19,115 nt of DNA from positions 1 through 19,115 of the forward strand of contig DASRZI010000033.1 of assembly GCA_035686605.1 (NCBI GenBank), written 5' to 3'. The notes beneath the pieces were generated by a model. That model did no database searches. It was not told where the DNA came from and saw only the letters and a program-made list of their open reading frames with translations. Shown piece by piece: positions 6,461 to 14,531 of this stretch (positions are counted from its first letter, which is position 1; each line of letters begins with the position of its first letter). Origin of the DNA: UBA11865 sp035686605. Its GTDB lineage: Bacteria; Chloroflexota; Anaerolineae; Promineifilales; Promineifilaceae. A program made the translations under genes and the position numbers.

Positions 6461-9271
6461 TCAACCCACTTTTCGATTAATCCAACGCGCCGACAGCTCC
6501 CCTATCCTATCGGTCCGCTGGCGTAATACTGTGCATTCTGGCAATGCATTCAGAAAAGCTTGACCATACCTCTTGGTTAGTATGCGCTTGTCGAGTACGA
6601 TCACCACTCCTTTGTCATCCTGACGGCGGATAAGCCGTCCGAAACCCTGGCGGAAACGAAGGACTGCTTCAGGGATTGAGTACTCGAAGAAAGGACTCTC
6701 ATAGGTCTCCGATCGGGCCGCGAAAATGGGATCGGAAGGAACATCGAAGGGAAATTTGACGATAATGACCGCCTGGAGCGCGTCCCCCGGCACATCTACA
6801 CCCTCCCAGAAGGATCGAGTTCCTAACAATACCGATGGGCTCTGACCAGATTTAAACTGGGCCAACAACTGTTGTCGAGAAACGCCCTCTCCCTGGGTTA
6901 GGGTCTGGATTCCTGCCCGAGTCAAGGCTGATTCGATAGCTTCGGACGTCGTGGTCAACTGGCTAAATGATGTGAAAAGGACCAAGGTGCGGCCGCCCAG
7001 GGCAATCGCTACGTCGGTAATCGCTCTTTCCACATAACGCTGGTAGCCGGGCTGATTGGGTTCGGGAATATCTGTAGGGAGATAGACCAGCGTTGATTCT
7101 TCATAGTCAAACGGCGATCCGACGGCAAGCTCGTCAGCATGTTGTGCATGAAGCCTCTCCTGCAAATAATCAAAACTCGGTTCCTGACTCCACCCTGATC
7201 CTGAAGTCCGCAAAGTCGCCGAAGTCAATATGACCGCTTCCTTGCTGTTGAAAATATGGTCCTCGACCAAGGGACCGACGTTTAGGGGCGCTGCATGCAG
7301 CGAGATGCGCTTTCTGAATCGCTCGATCCAATAGATCATGTTTTTCTCCGGATCGGCTATCAGGGCTTCCAATTGGCTCGCTGTCTCGGCGAGACGCCGG
7401 GCAAGGCTGGTCAAAGAGAGCCAGAGTTCGTCGCTATCTTCGATATCATAGGCCTCAGCCGAATCGGCGATACCACTGGCTATCTTGGTCACTCCCTCGC
7501 TCGTGCTTTGCAGAAGCGTTCCCAAGTTGTCCCAGCTATCCACTAACTCTTCAAACTCAGGCTGGTTCCGAACAGCAGCGGTGAGGCGCAGCTGCTGGGC
7601 ATACCTCCCAGATCCGCTTTCATTCACATCAACGAAGTATTCGATCAGATTAAAGAACTCCTCAAGACGCATAGACGCCTGGAGTCCAGTCGTACGCAAT
7701 CGTCCGACTCTCCTTTCCAGCACGGCAACAAACTCCTCCGGAAGGGCGCTGGTGATGCGGCGCTGCAAATCTGCAAGAAGTCCACTCCTTGGATTGTTTA
7801 CCTCGTCAAGAATGCTCTCAAGAAATCGCTTATCGGCCTGAAAGCTCAAGCCATTGGTCACGGCATCTTCCAGGTGATGAGCTTCGTCGATGACAAGGTC
7901 TAAATACTCGGGCAGGACCCGATTCTCAGAGGCGATGTCAGCTAATAAGAGGGCATGGTTTACTACCAAAATATGAGCTTGCTCGGCCCGGCGCCTGGCA
8001 ATCTGCAAGGGACAGCCTTCGATAGCGCATCGATCGGCGGTGCAGGCATCATTTTCGGCGTTCAGCCTGGTCCATGACAGTCGCTCGCCAGGTGTACGAA
8101 GGCTAATCTCGGATACGTCGCCTGATTTGGATTGCGGCAGCCAAACAAGAATTCGGGCATACAGGACCATTTCGTCCAGATTAGCTGGTCCACTATGTCT
8201 GAGTTGTTGGAACAAGCGAGTGCAAATGTAATTACGCTTGCCCTTAAGGACTGCCGCTCGGATTTCAAAAGGCAATATGCGCTGCAGCTCAGGCAGATCT
8301 TTGTCCAACAATTGGTCTTGCAGGTTGATGGTGTTGGTTGAGACAACAACGCGTCGTTCGTTCTTGTTGGCCCAGAAAACGGCCGGGAGCAGGTAGCCCA
8401 GGCTTTTTCCCGTGCCTGTTCCGGCTTCGACAAGAAGATGCTGGCCATTATTAAGGGCTTCAGTCACTGCTTCGAGCATCTCGATCTGCTGCGGGCGGTG
8501 CTCGAATCCATCAAATGACCGGCTGAAAGCTCCACCCGGCGCCAGCATGCTGGTCACAATCTCTTGATCGATCGGTTCAGGTTCATCGACCGCAACAAGC
8601 TGGCTGCCGGTCAACTTAGGCGCTTGAAAAATCCTTGGGGGCCGGCCTCCTCGTTCGAATGCCGTCCGTCCCTTGACCCGCAATACGTCTTCAAAAAAAC
8701 GCGATTCATGCCATCCTGCATGTCTTCCGGCTCGAACGATCTCTTCCAGGATCGAAAATTCAATCCCTTGTGCCCGATCCAGTAATACGTGGTAGAGGTC
8801 TACTGTTCGCCGGGCATCATACAAGGCCCGGTGCTCCTGCGCTCCTTGGGCGCTCGGCAATTCTAGAGCGATCGCCAAGGCTGCTAAACCATATCGCCCC
8901 GCTGAAGGCAGGAGAATTGTGGCCAGGGCCAGTGTGTCAAAGCGGCGGTTTGCCAGGGCCAAATTCTGAGCATAGAGAAACTCGAGATCAAAACCGATGT
9001 TGTGCCCAACCAGGGTGCTGTCCCCCAGCCGCCTGCTAATCTCGGATCGGATCGAACCAAAGGACGGCGCCTCATCAACCATGAATTGTGTGATACCAGT
9101 GAGGCCCGTGATAAATTCGGGGATAGATTTGCGTGGGCTCACTAGCGAAGACCACTCGTCTACCACCGCCCCGTCGCGAAAAGTAACCATGCCGACCTCA
9201 ATGATCTCCTCTTCATCCGCATTGAGTCCGGTCGTTTCTATATCGATGGCCACATATGTGGTAGATGTCAC
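6461..9271 (-). CDS. dinG: DnaQ-type 3'-5' exonuclease fused to DinG/XPD-like helicase
   Basis: The 936-residue protein has an N-terminal DEDDh exonuclease domain (about 1-170): D10 and E12 in AIDIETTG, D95 in GHNIGFDLEF, H147 and D152 in EHRALYDA. An XPD/DinG-type superfamily 2 helicase follows (about 250-936), with Walker A GTGTGKS at 284-290, DEAH at 462-465 and motif VI QGFGRLIRR near the C terminus. Four cysteines (C350, C410, C415, C420) sit where DinG/XPD carry a 4Fe-4S cluster. DinG unwinds D-loops, R-loops and forked DNA in repair and replication conflict; exonuclease-DinG fusions are known in Firmicutes. GTG at 9271 is chosen because AAGGA lies seven bases upstream. The ATG at 9328 overlaps the likely -10 box. 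The neighbouring upstream gene encodes the Hsp70-like fusion. Confidence 0.93.
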   Translation of the reverse strand: MTSTTYVAIDIETTGLNADEEEIIEVGMVTFRDGAVVDEWSSLVSPRKSIPEFITGLTGITQFMVDEAPSFGSIRSEISRRLGDSTLVGHNIGFDLEFLYAQNLALANRRFDTLALATILLPSAGRYGLAALAIALELPSAQGAQEHRALYDARRTVDLYHVLLDRAQGIEFSILEEIVRAGRHAGWHESRFFEDVLRVKGRTAFERGGRPPRIFQAPKLTGSQLVAVDEPEPIDQEIVTSMLAPGGAFSRSFDGFEHRPQQIEMLEAVTEALNNGQHLLVEAGTGTGKSLGYLLPAVFWANKNERRVVVSTNTINLQDQLLDKDLPELQRILPFEIRAAVLKGKRNYICTRLFQQLRHSGPANLDEMVLYARILVWLPQSKSGDVSEISLRTPGERLSWTRLNAENDACTADRCAIEGCPLQIARRRAEQAHILVVNHALLLADIASENRVLPEYLDLVIDEAHHLEDAVTNGLSFQADKRFLESILDEVNNPRSGLLADLQRRITSALPEEFVAVLERRVGRLRTTGLQASMRLEEFFNLIEYFVDVNESGSGRYAQQLRLTAAVRNQPEFEELVDSWDNLGTLLQSTSEGVTKIASGIADSAEAYDIEDSDELWLSLTSLARRLAETASQLEALIADPEKNMIYWIERFRKRISLHAAPLNVGPLVEDHIFNSKEAVILTSATLRTSGSGWSQEPSFDYLQERLHAQHADELAVGSPFDYEESTLVYLPTDIPEPNQPGYQRYVERAITDVAIALGGRTLVLFTSFSQLTTTSEAIESALTRAGIQTLTQGEGVSRQQLLAQFKSGQSPSVLLGTRSFWEGVDVPGDALQAVIIVKFPFDVPSDPIFAARSETYESPFFEYSIPEAVLRFRQGFGRLIRRQDDKGVVIVLDKRILTKRYGQAFLNALPECTVLRQRTDRIGELSARWINRKVG

Positions 9272-9295
9272 TGCCAGTTCCTTGTGAGATATCAG

Positions 9296-9315
9296 CGCCC
9301 CAAATGACTGGGGCG
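9296..9315 (-). other. Hairpin at the likely 5' end of the dinG transcript
   Basis: CGCCCC and GGGGCG form a perfect 6-bp stem around 8 bases. It starts one base downstream of the TATAAT at 9317-9322 on the minus strand, so it would be at or next to the mRNA 5' end. No T-run follows. Confidence 0.45.
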
Positions 9316-9316
9316 G

Positions 9317-9325
9317 ATTATAGCA
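9317..9325 (-). promoter_or_regulatory. Extended -10 promoter for dinG
   Basis: The minus strand reads TGCTATAAT, a perfect extended -10 (TGnTATAAT) 45 bp before the GTG start of dinG. The expected -35 region is poor, as extended -10 promoters tolerate. The box lies between the Hsp70-like gene and dinG, so dinG probably has its own transcription start. Confidence 0.5.
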
Positions 9326-9391
9326 CATTTGTTTGGTAGTTCGGGGCCTTAACCGAGCGCAATGACGTTCAAATGGCGGTTAATGGAGCAA

Positions 9392-11776
9392 TCACAAGGA
9401 CGAGACGAGGCCAAGGATTGGCAACCCATCCCGAAGCTCTGAGACCGGGTATGATTGGGTTGAGGAAGGGTCGTCTAAAGGCAGCTGGAAAGGGTCGAAT
9501 GGGATTAGCGCGCTCTCGGTGATGGCATAAGCTGGCTGGTCGAGCATGATGCCGGTTATTCCCACTACTGGCTTGCGGGAGACAATGACCCGACCGCGTG
9601 AATTGGGCTTGGAGGGTTCGGCGATGGAATCAAAGGCCATCCGCCGCCCATACCCTTCTTCAGTGATCAACAAGAACTCTCCGGAATGGCTGCCTGTGAT
9701 CGCCCCAACCAACCGCTCATCAGCACGCCGGTTGAGAGCTTGGATTCCCTGGGTGGGAAGGGATTCCAAAGGATATCGAACAGCTCTGCCGCCGTCGCTT
9801 ACCAGGATGAATTGGCTATCCTGATTCACTCCAGCGGCTATGAGAGGCAGACCCGGTAGTGGCTGGTCAAACATCAGCGGGGTTGGAGCTTCGACCAATT
9901 CGATCAATTTATCAAGTTTGTAGGTGCGAGCGTAACCCTTGCTCGTTACGAAGAGTAGTTCTTTCTGTTCTTTGATAGTAGACCAACGGCCAATTCTAGC
10001 GACGGTCTCGTCCTTCTTAAGCCGGAAGAAATCTGCCAAACTTAATTCCAACTCCTGTAGGTCCAAAAGATTGCCCGAAGTGCTTAGGAGGAAACGGTAC
10101 GTCGAGGTGATTAAAAGCATCTGCTGATTAGAGTCTGCGGATGGCACGACCTGGACAGTCCTCAGCCCTTTATGGGGTAATTCGAAAGGAATCGGAGGTT
10201 GGCCATGGCCATCCAAAAGATGTTTCTGCATTGGTAGAGCACTTATCTTGCCCTCTTCTTGCAGCACAACGAGCTCTCCCATCTCGTCGCCCCCGCCATT
10301 ATAGGAAGCGCCCTCCCGATTGGCCATGCGTTTCTGGAGGAGGCTCAGATTCACGGCCGCCACTTTTTGATGTTGGGCTCCATCACTGTGCGGGGGCTGG
10401 TCAGCTTGGGTATACGCCCGTGCGTCTATCTCACCACTGTGAATCCCCTCTGCAATAATCCCTAATCCAGAGGCGACTGAGCTGAAAATATCGGCAGCTT
10501 TTACTTTTTCACGGCCAAATTTGTCCATCAGCATATAGCGGAAAGCGGTAATATTGGATGAGCCGCCGGTTCGAATGACCGCATCGATGTCGCTTGCTGC
10601 CAAACCTGAGGCGCTTACCGTTTCATCCAAATGCTTGTCGATGATCTGGATCTCATTCCTGATGATCTGCTCGAAAGCCGTCCGTGTTACCAGCTCTGTG
10701 ACCCGAAACCCTGGTCCATTCAGCCGGATCAATGATGCCATATCATCCGAGAGGCGGCGTTTAGATGCTTCGACAACATCAAACATCTGTAAGGTGTAAT
10801 TATTGGCGACCATGCTGACAAGAGCCTCAACACCCTTCTTGTCGTCCGATGTACTAGCTACCTCGCGCAAGAACTCGCGGCTCTCCAGCGTCTGGAGTTC
10901 GAACACCCTTTGCCAATTTGAGAAGACGTCGAATATCCATTTGGGAAGGGGAAGCTGTCTTCCTGCCACACCATAGTGGCTGCCTTCGCCGAAGTGTCGG
11001 GGCATCTTTGTCCGGACCAGTTTCTGATCGAAAATGTCGCCGGCGATGGGGATACCACCTGTAGCCAGCACTTCGTGTTCACCTTTGCTCCCGATTTTCA
11101 TGACGGTGATATCCAGCGTACCGCCGCCAAAATCAAACACCAATATGTTCTGTGGTTCACTAACGGTCGCAGCATAGGCATAGGCTGCGGCGATGGGCTC
11201 ATATTGCAGGTACACTTTTTGGTATCCAGCACGGAAAGCTGACTCTAACAAACGGCCTTGGGCTAGCTCATCGGCTTTGGGATCGACCGCGAATCGGACC
11301 GGGCGGCCCAGTACGACCTCACGCACATCTCTACCGAGAAATCGCTTAGCGCGCATCCGGGTAAGGCTGAGGTAGCTAGCGATCAAATTCTCCAGTGAGT
11401 AATAGATCTGCCCGACGACAGTTCCTTGATACTCAGGATCGCGAAGACCGCTCTTGATTGAAAGGAATAGACGGCCCGGTGAAAGCGCATCGATCCAGGC
11501 GTAAACATCGGCCACGTAATACATATCCGCGCCATAAACCTCAACCTCGCCCACCCAGACCTTCTTCATCTTTACCGGGCGTCCAACATTATCTTCGAAG
11601 TAACGGTCGACGGCTTCCCGGCCAATAGTCACCGTCTGGTCGTTGGTTATATACAGGGCGGTGCGTGCGACTTCTGGGTTTGAACCAACTGGGTCCAGGG
11701 GGAGCATTTGCACTTGCTGGCCGTCGTAAACCGCCATACCAGAGTTGGTCGTTCCGAAATCCATGCCGATAATCAA
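9392..11776 (-). CDS. Hsp70-type ATPase fused to a GyrA/ParC-like beta-pinwheel
   Basis: The 794-residue protein begins with an Hsp70/actin-type ATPase domain (about 1-440): phosphate-1 loop DFGTTNS (6-12), connect-type YEPIAAAYAYA, phosphate-2 FDFGGGTLD (214-222) and adenosine loop RTGGSSN (402-408). The YEPIAAAYAYA wording recalls the YegD subfamily. A polar linker follows (about 450-495). No Hsp70 substrate-binding domain is seen. Instead six repeats of about 45-54 residues appear near 502, 553, 607, 656, 701 and 749, with cores such as LLFVTSKGYARTYKLDKL, FILVSDGGRAVRYPLESL and FLLITEEGYGRRMAFDSI. These match the blade pattern of the gyrase A C-terminal domain, but no clear GyrA box (QRRGGKG type) was seen. 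TTG at 11776 is the start, with AGGAGG at 11783-11788 six bases upstream. ATPase identity is secure; the pinwheel assignment rests on pattern reading. Confidence 0.88.
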   Translation of the reverse strand: MIIGMDFGTTNSGMAVYDGQQVQMLPLDPVGSNPEVARTALYITNDQTVTIGREAVDRYFEDNVGRPVKMKKVWVGEVEVYGADMYYVADVYAWIDALSPGRLFLSIKSGLRDPEYQGTVVGQIYYSLENLIASYLSLTRMRAKRFLGRDVREVVLGRPVRFAVDPKADELAQGRLLESAFRAGYQKVYLQYEPIAAAYAYAATVSEPQNILVFDFGGGTLDITVMKIGSKGEHEVLATGGIPIAGDIFDQKLVRTKMPRHFGEGSHYGVAGRQLPLPKWIFDVFSNWQRVFELQTLESREFLREVASTSDDKKGVEALVSMVANNYTLQMFDVVEASKRRLSDDMASLIRLNGPGFRVTELVTRTAFEQIIRNEIQIIDKHLDETVSASGLAASDIDAVIRTGGSSNITAFRYMLMDKFGREKVKAADIFSSVASGLGIIAEGIHSGEIDARAYTQADQPPHSDGAQHQKVAAVNLSLLQKRMANREGASYNGGGDEMGELVVLQEEGKISALPMQKHLLDGHGQPPIPFELPHKGLRTVQVVPSADSNQQMLLITSTYRFLLSTSGNLLDLQELELSLADFFRLKKDETVARIGRWSTIKEQKELLFVTSKGYARTYKLDKLIELVEAPTPLMFDQPLPGLPLIAAGVNQDSQFILVSDGGRAVRYPLESLPTQGIQALNRRADERLVGAITGSHSGEFLLITEEGYGRRMAFDSIAEPSKPNSRGRVIVSRKPVVGITGIMLDQPAYAITESALIPFDPFQLPLDDPSSTQSYPVSELRDGLPILGLVSSL

Positions 11777-11838
11777 TGAATGCCTCCTATCTGGGCGATT
11801 CGCGGACGGGTATTTCAATGGACGAACTCTCAAGGCTA

Positions 11839-11925
11839 TCACGTTTCTAGCAAGAGGCTGTAAAGTAGTAAACACATGCTTACGATCAAGGCCAAGACTA
11901 TAACTATGAACTCAACTTTGATCAT
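11839..11925 (-). CDS. Possible 28-residue single-span membrane peptide
   Basis: From the ATG at 11925 the frame encodes a peptide that is almost entirely one hydrophobic helix (KVEFIVIVLALIVSMCLLLY) ending in ET. It ends 62 bp before the Hsp70-like start on the same strand. There is no recognisable ribosome-binding site, and chance hydrophobic frames of this size are common. An upstream GTG/ATG in the same frame gives 85 residues, but the added part looks non-coding. Confidence 0.2.
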   Translation of the reverse strand: MIKVEFIVIVLALIVSMCLLLYSLLLET

Positions 11926-12085
11926 GCTGAGTTGGACTTTGTTAGTTATATGACTTATCCGAGATGCGAAGAGAACTTGGTAAATGGCCCTTACTAGTTT
12001 ACAGCCATGGCATTGTATCGCATTCTGCGCCAAGCTATCGTGATCCCGCCTGCTAGTCCGTAGACCACTCTCAGGGTATGATGCT

Positions 12086-12265
12086 GTGGTTATCACAAAC
12101 TGCGCATCTCGCCCTCCCGAGGGACTCAGCTCGCTTTATATCTATTCAGACTATTACCAATATTCTGCCTCAGTATATGACTTGGCCACCTGGACGATTG
12201 AAGAGCCGCATTACTCGGACCTGGCGATCATTGAGACTATATGTGGGACGATAAATCGAAGCTAA
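12086..12265 (+). CDS. Possible small ORF or gene remnant before the methyltransferase gene
   Basis: A GTG-started frame of 59 codons ends 11 bp before the methyltransferase start. Its translation is protein-like in composition (for example PPEGLSSLYIYSDYYQYSAS and DLAIIETICGTINRS) and rich in Tyr and Ser. The ribosome-binding site is weak, and another frame over the same bases is also open. It may be chance, a small protein, or the end of a decayed gene. No family is recognised. Confidence 0.2.
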   Translation: MVITNCASRPPEGLSSLYIYSDYYQYSASVYDLATWTIEEPHYSDLAIIETICGTINRS

Positions 12266-12276
12266 GTGGAGTATAG

Positions 12277-12990
12277 ATGATCTGGGCCTTGGTCTTGGTA
12301 GGAATAATCCTCCTGGGATTATTTTTATATTGGCTGCTTGTCACGACGGAAGGCGTGTTTCTCGGCCAACGAATGGTTATCTGGCTCTATGATCTGACCG
12401 CAACCAGGTATGATTCTATCAAAGAATTCAACGTCTCTGATGACAGTTTCTTCATTGCCAGGCCAATAATGCGCTCCATTGAGCAAGAAGAAGCCCCGCT
12501 AATTCTCGATGTCGCCACTGGCACGGGTCGCGTTCTCGAATCGCTGCTCCGCGAGCCAAATTTCGACGGTTTTGTCATAGGGTTGGATGCCTCTAAACGG
12601 ATGTTGGTTCAAGCCAATAAAAAGTTGAACGACTTAGGAGGGCCGGTGGACGGGTCGTACTCACTTATTCAACAGCTCGCCGCGCCATTGCCCTTTCCGG
12701 ACGACACATTTGACCTGGTTTGCTGCCTGGAAGCACTTGAGTTCTTGCCATCCGATAGAGAAGCGCTGGTGGAGATGGTGCGAGTGCTTAAACCTGGGCG
12801 GACTTTGCTTACAAGCCGGCGAAGAGGCAAAGAGGCCAGGTTATACTTGGGTCGATATCGTTCGAAGACCGACTTTGAAGTCATGCTGCGCGGTTCTGGT
12901 CTGACCGGCATTCATATCAATCTATGGGAGTTGGACTATGATATCGTTACGGCTAGGAAAGTTGATGATGCTGTCGAGTCAACTCTGTGA
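12277..12990 (+). CDS. Membrane-anchored class I SAM-dependent methyltransferase
   Basis: The 237-residue protein starts with one membrane helix (about residues 2-22), then a cytosolic Rossmann-type methyltransferase domain. Motif I is LDVATGTGRV (77-86), binding the SAM amino-acid end. The following acidic strand is GLDASKRML (102-110). A motif IV-like region reads FPDDTFDLVCCLEALEFLP, and VLKPGRTLLTSRR is the motif before the last strands. The pattern is UbiE/methyltransferase-11 type; the substrate is unknown, though a membrane anchor suggests a lipid or quinone-like compound. ATG at 12277 follows GTGGAG at 12266-12271. It is divergent from the Hsp70-like gene and followed after 82 bp by the oxidoreductase gene on the same strand. 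Confidence 0.85.
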   Translation: MIWALVLVGIILLGLFLYWLLVTTEGVFLGQRMVIWLYDLTATRYDSIKEFNVSDDSFFIARPIMRSIEQEEAPLILDVATGTGRVLESLLREPNFDGFVIGLDASKRMLVQANKKLNDLGGPVDGSYSLIQQLAAPLPFPDDTFDLVCCLEALEFLPSDREALVEMVRVLKPGRTLLTSRRRGKEARLYLGRYRSKTDFEVMLRGSGLTGIHINLWELDYDIVTARKVDDAVESTL

Positions 12991-13072
12991 AAGCTACAGG
13001 GTCTCTGATCGCTGGCCAGGCCTAAGCCGCCAACGGAGAGACTATCGTTTGTTATAAGCAGCGAGGTGAAAA

Positions 13073-14065
13073 ATGGGTTCTGTTCGATGGGGGCTGTTAT
13101 CAACGGCCCGGATCAATAGAAGAGTTATTCCGGCTATTCGCGCCTCAAAGCGAGGAGTGCTCACTGGGGTAGCAAGCCGGAGCCAGGCGCGGGTCGATGC
13201 GTATGCGAGCGAGTGGGAAGTCCCTTCGGCCTTTGCTAGTTACGAGGCGATGCTCGCCTCGGATGCAGTCGATGCCGTTTACATCAGCCTGCCAAACCAC
13301 CTCCACGCCGAGTGGGCCATCCGGGCTATGAAATCTGGTAAACATGTCTTGTGCGAGAAACCCTTCGCCATCACCCTTGAAGAGGTAGATCGGATGATCC
13401 GGGCAGCTGGTGATGCTAATCGGGTGCTGGCCGAAGCCTTCATGTACCGGCACCATCCACAGACGAAAATCGCCGGCGAATGGGTTCGCAGCGGCAGGCT
13501 TGGCGATATTGCAGTGATCAACGGTGCATTTTATTTCAAGCTTGAAGACAGGAATGATGTCAGGTTAGTCCGCGAATGGGGCGGCGGTTCTCTCTGGGAC
13601 GTTGGCGTTTATCCACTAAGCTTTGCCCAATTTCTCATGGGTGAGGCGCCTGAGCGAGTCACTGGGAGCCAGCGCCTAGGACCGAGTGGAGTGGACGAGG
13701 TCTTTTCGGGATTACTTCAATACAGCCAGGGCCGGACCGCTCTTATTTCATCTGCCCTGGCTTTACCCTTCCATACTTCCCTTGAGGTCACCGGCACAGA
13801 GGGACGGTTATCTTTGAAGCGACCTTTTGTAGGAATAGGCGATAAAGGCGAGCTCTTGTTTCACCCAGCTAAGGGCGAAACTGAAGTGATAAATGTCCCT
13901 GAGAGAGAACTGTATCTTGGCGAAATTGAGGACATGCATGCTGCGATTCTGGATGGCGAACCGAACTATGTGACTCTGGAAGAAAGCAGAAATCATGTGC
14001 GAACGGTGTTGGCCCTATATGAGTCAGCTCGCCTTGGCAAGTCTGTAATCATCGAAAAGATATGA
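13073..14065 (+). CDS. Gfo/Idh/MocA family NAD(P)-dependent oxidoreductase
   Basis: This 330-residue two-domain oxidoreductase opens with a Rossmann fold (VRWGLLSTARINRR, residues 4-17), has the nucleotide-side strand AVYISLPNHLHAEW (68-81) and the family EKP motif at 95-97. The C-terminal catalytic/dimerisation domain starts near 120 with EAFMYRHHPQ and includes WDVGVYPLSF (D176, Y180), the usual catalytic segment. Family members oxidise or reduce sugars, inositols and related diols. EAFMYRHHPQ resembles the dihydrodiol/xylose dehydrogenase-type subgroup, but the substrate cannot be assigned. ATG at 13073 follows GAGGTG at 13062-13067. The NTF2-like gene lies 49 bp downstream and may be co-transcribed. 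Confidence 0.92.
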   Translation: MGSVRWGLLSTARINRRVIPAIRASKRGVLTGVASRSQARVDAYASEWEVPSAFASYEAMLASDAVDAVYISLPNHLHAEWAIRAMKSGKHVLCEKPFAITLEEVDRMIRAAGDANRVLAEAFMYRHHPQTKIAGEWVRSGRLGDIAVINGAFYFKLEDRNDVRLVREWGGGSLWDVGVYPLSFAQFLMGEAPERVTGSQRLGPSGVDEVFSGLLQYSQGRTALISSALALPFHTSLEVTGTEGRLSLKRPFVGIGDKGELLFHPAKGETEVINVPERELYLGEIEDMHAAILDGEPNYVTLEESRNHVRTVLALYESARLGKSVIIEKI

Positions 14066-14114
14066 TTAAAGGGAAGGCAAAGTCGTTTTTAGCAAGAATC
14101 AAAGGAGAATTATC

Positions 14115-14531
14115 TTGGACGAAGTATCAAACGAAGTATGGGAGACAGTACAACGGCATCTGGAAAGCATCTTCACTCGCGATGTTGAGGCTTACCTAGC
14201 GACAACCGACAGCGATCTCTCTCTATACGAGTGGTTCGTTACTCCCCACAGACTAGATGGACTGCCCTTTCATCTCTTCATGATCGAAAACACATGGGCA
14301 GGAACCAACGGAGAGTTTCGATACGACCTATGGGAACCCAGAACTCAGATATTCGGGGATACCGCCATCGTAAGCTACACCTTCATGCTTAGCAAGGCCA
14401 AAGACGGCCAAATCAGCCACCAATCGCACAACGAAAGTCGGGTGTTGGTTAAAGGTACTGAGGGATGGAAGGTTGTTCACGTCCACAAATCACCGTCTTG
14501 GCAGGCTCCTTACCAGAATCCAAACGAGTAA
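14115..14531 (+). CDS. NTF2-like (SnoaL/DUF4440-type) small protein
   Basis: The 138-residue protein has the NTF2-like alpha+beta pattern: an N-terminal helix with EVWETVQRHLESIFTRDVEAYLATTDSD, and a C-terminal strand pair ESRVLVKGTEGWKVVHVHKSPSW typical of the CaMKII-association/DUF4440 group. Such proteins are small pocket enzymes or ligand binders; no catalytic residue can be named here. No signal peptide is seen, so it is probably cytoplasmic. The start is TTG at 14115, with AAGGAG ending at 14107 seven bases upstream. It is the last plus-strand gene before a 130-bp convergent gap in which no terminator was recognised. Confidence 0.75.
   Translation: MDEVSNEVWETVQRHLESIFTRDVEAYLATTDSDLSLYEWFVTPHRLDGLPFHLFMIENTWAGTNGEFRYDLWEPRTQIFGDTAIVSYTFMLSKAKDGQISHQSHNESRVLVKGTEGWKVVHVHKSPSWQAPYQNPNE

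Larger units (their letters stand above)
11777..12276. other. 500-bp divergent intergenic region
   Basis: This region separates the minus-strand Hsp70-like gene from the plus-strand methyltransferase. A weak minus-strand promoter may be present near 11833-11862 (TTTACT, 17 bp, TAGAAA preceded by TGC). No CIRCE-type heat-shock operator, tRNA or riboswitch was recognised. It contains the two doubtful small ORFs listed separately and an AACTCA/TGAGTT inverted repeat near 11910. Otherwise nothing recognisable is seen. Confidence 0.6.

Noticed and set aside
9272..9328. Upstream ATG (9328) as the dinG start
   Set aside because: This ATG overlaps the extended -10 box and has no ribosome-binding site. 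GTG at 9271 has AAGGA at good spacing and leaves a normal exonuclease N terminus.
9349..9383. TTAACCG/CGGTTAA inverted repeat after the Hsp70-like gene as a terminator
   Set aside because: The loop is 21 bases and no T-run follows on the minus strand, so a terminator call is not supported.
11777..11875. Longer N terminus for the Hsp70-like protein starting at 11875
   Set aside because: The extra 33 residues do not look like family sequence, whereas TTG at 11776 has a perfect AGGAGG six bases upstream and begins right at the phosphate-1 strand.
12078..12254. Second 58-codon frame (ATG at 12078) before the methyltransferase
   Set aside because: It overlaps the 12086-12265 frame, has no ribosome-binding site and an Arg/Leu-rich composition that looks like chance translation.
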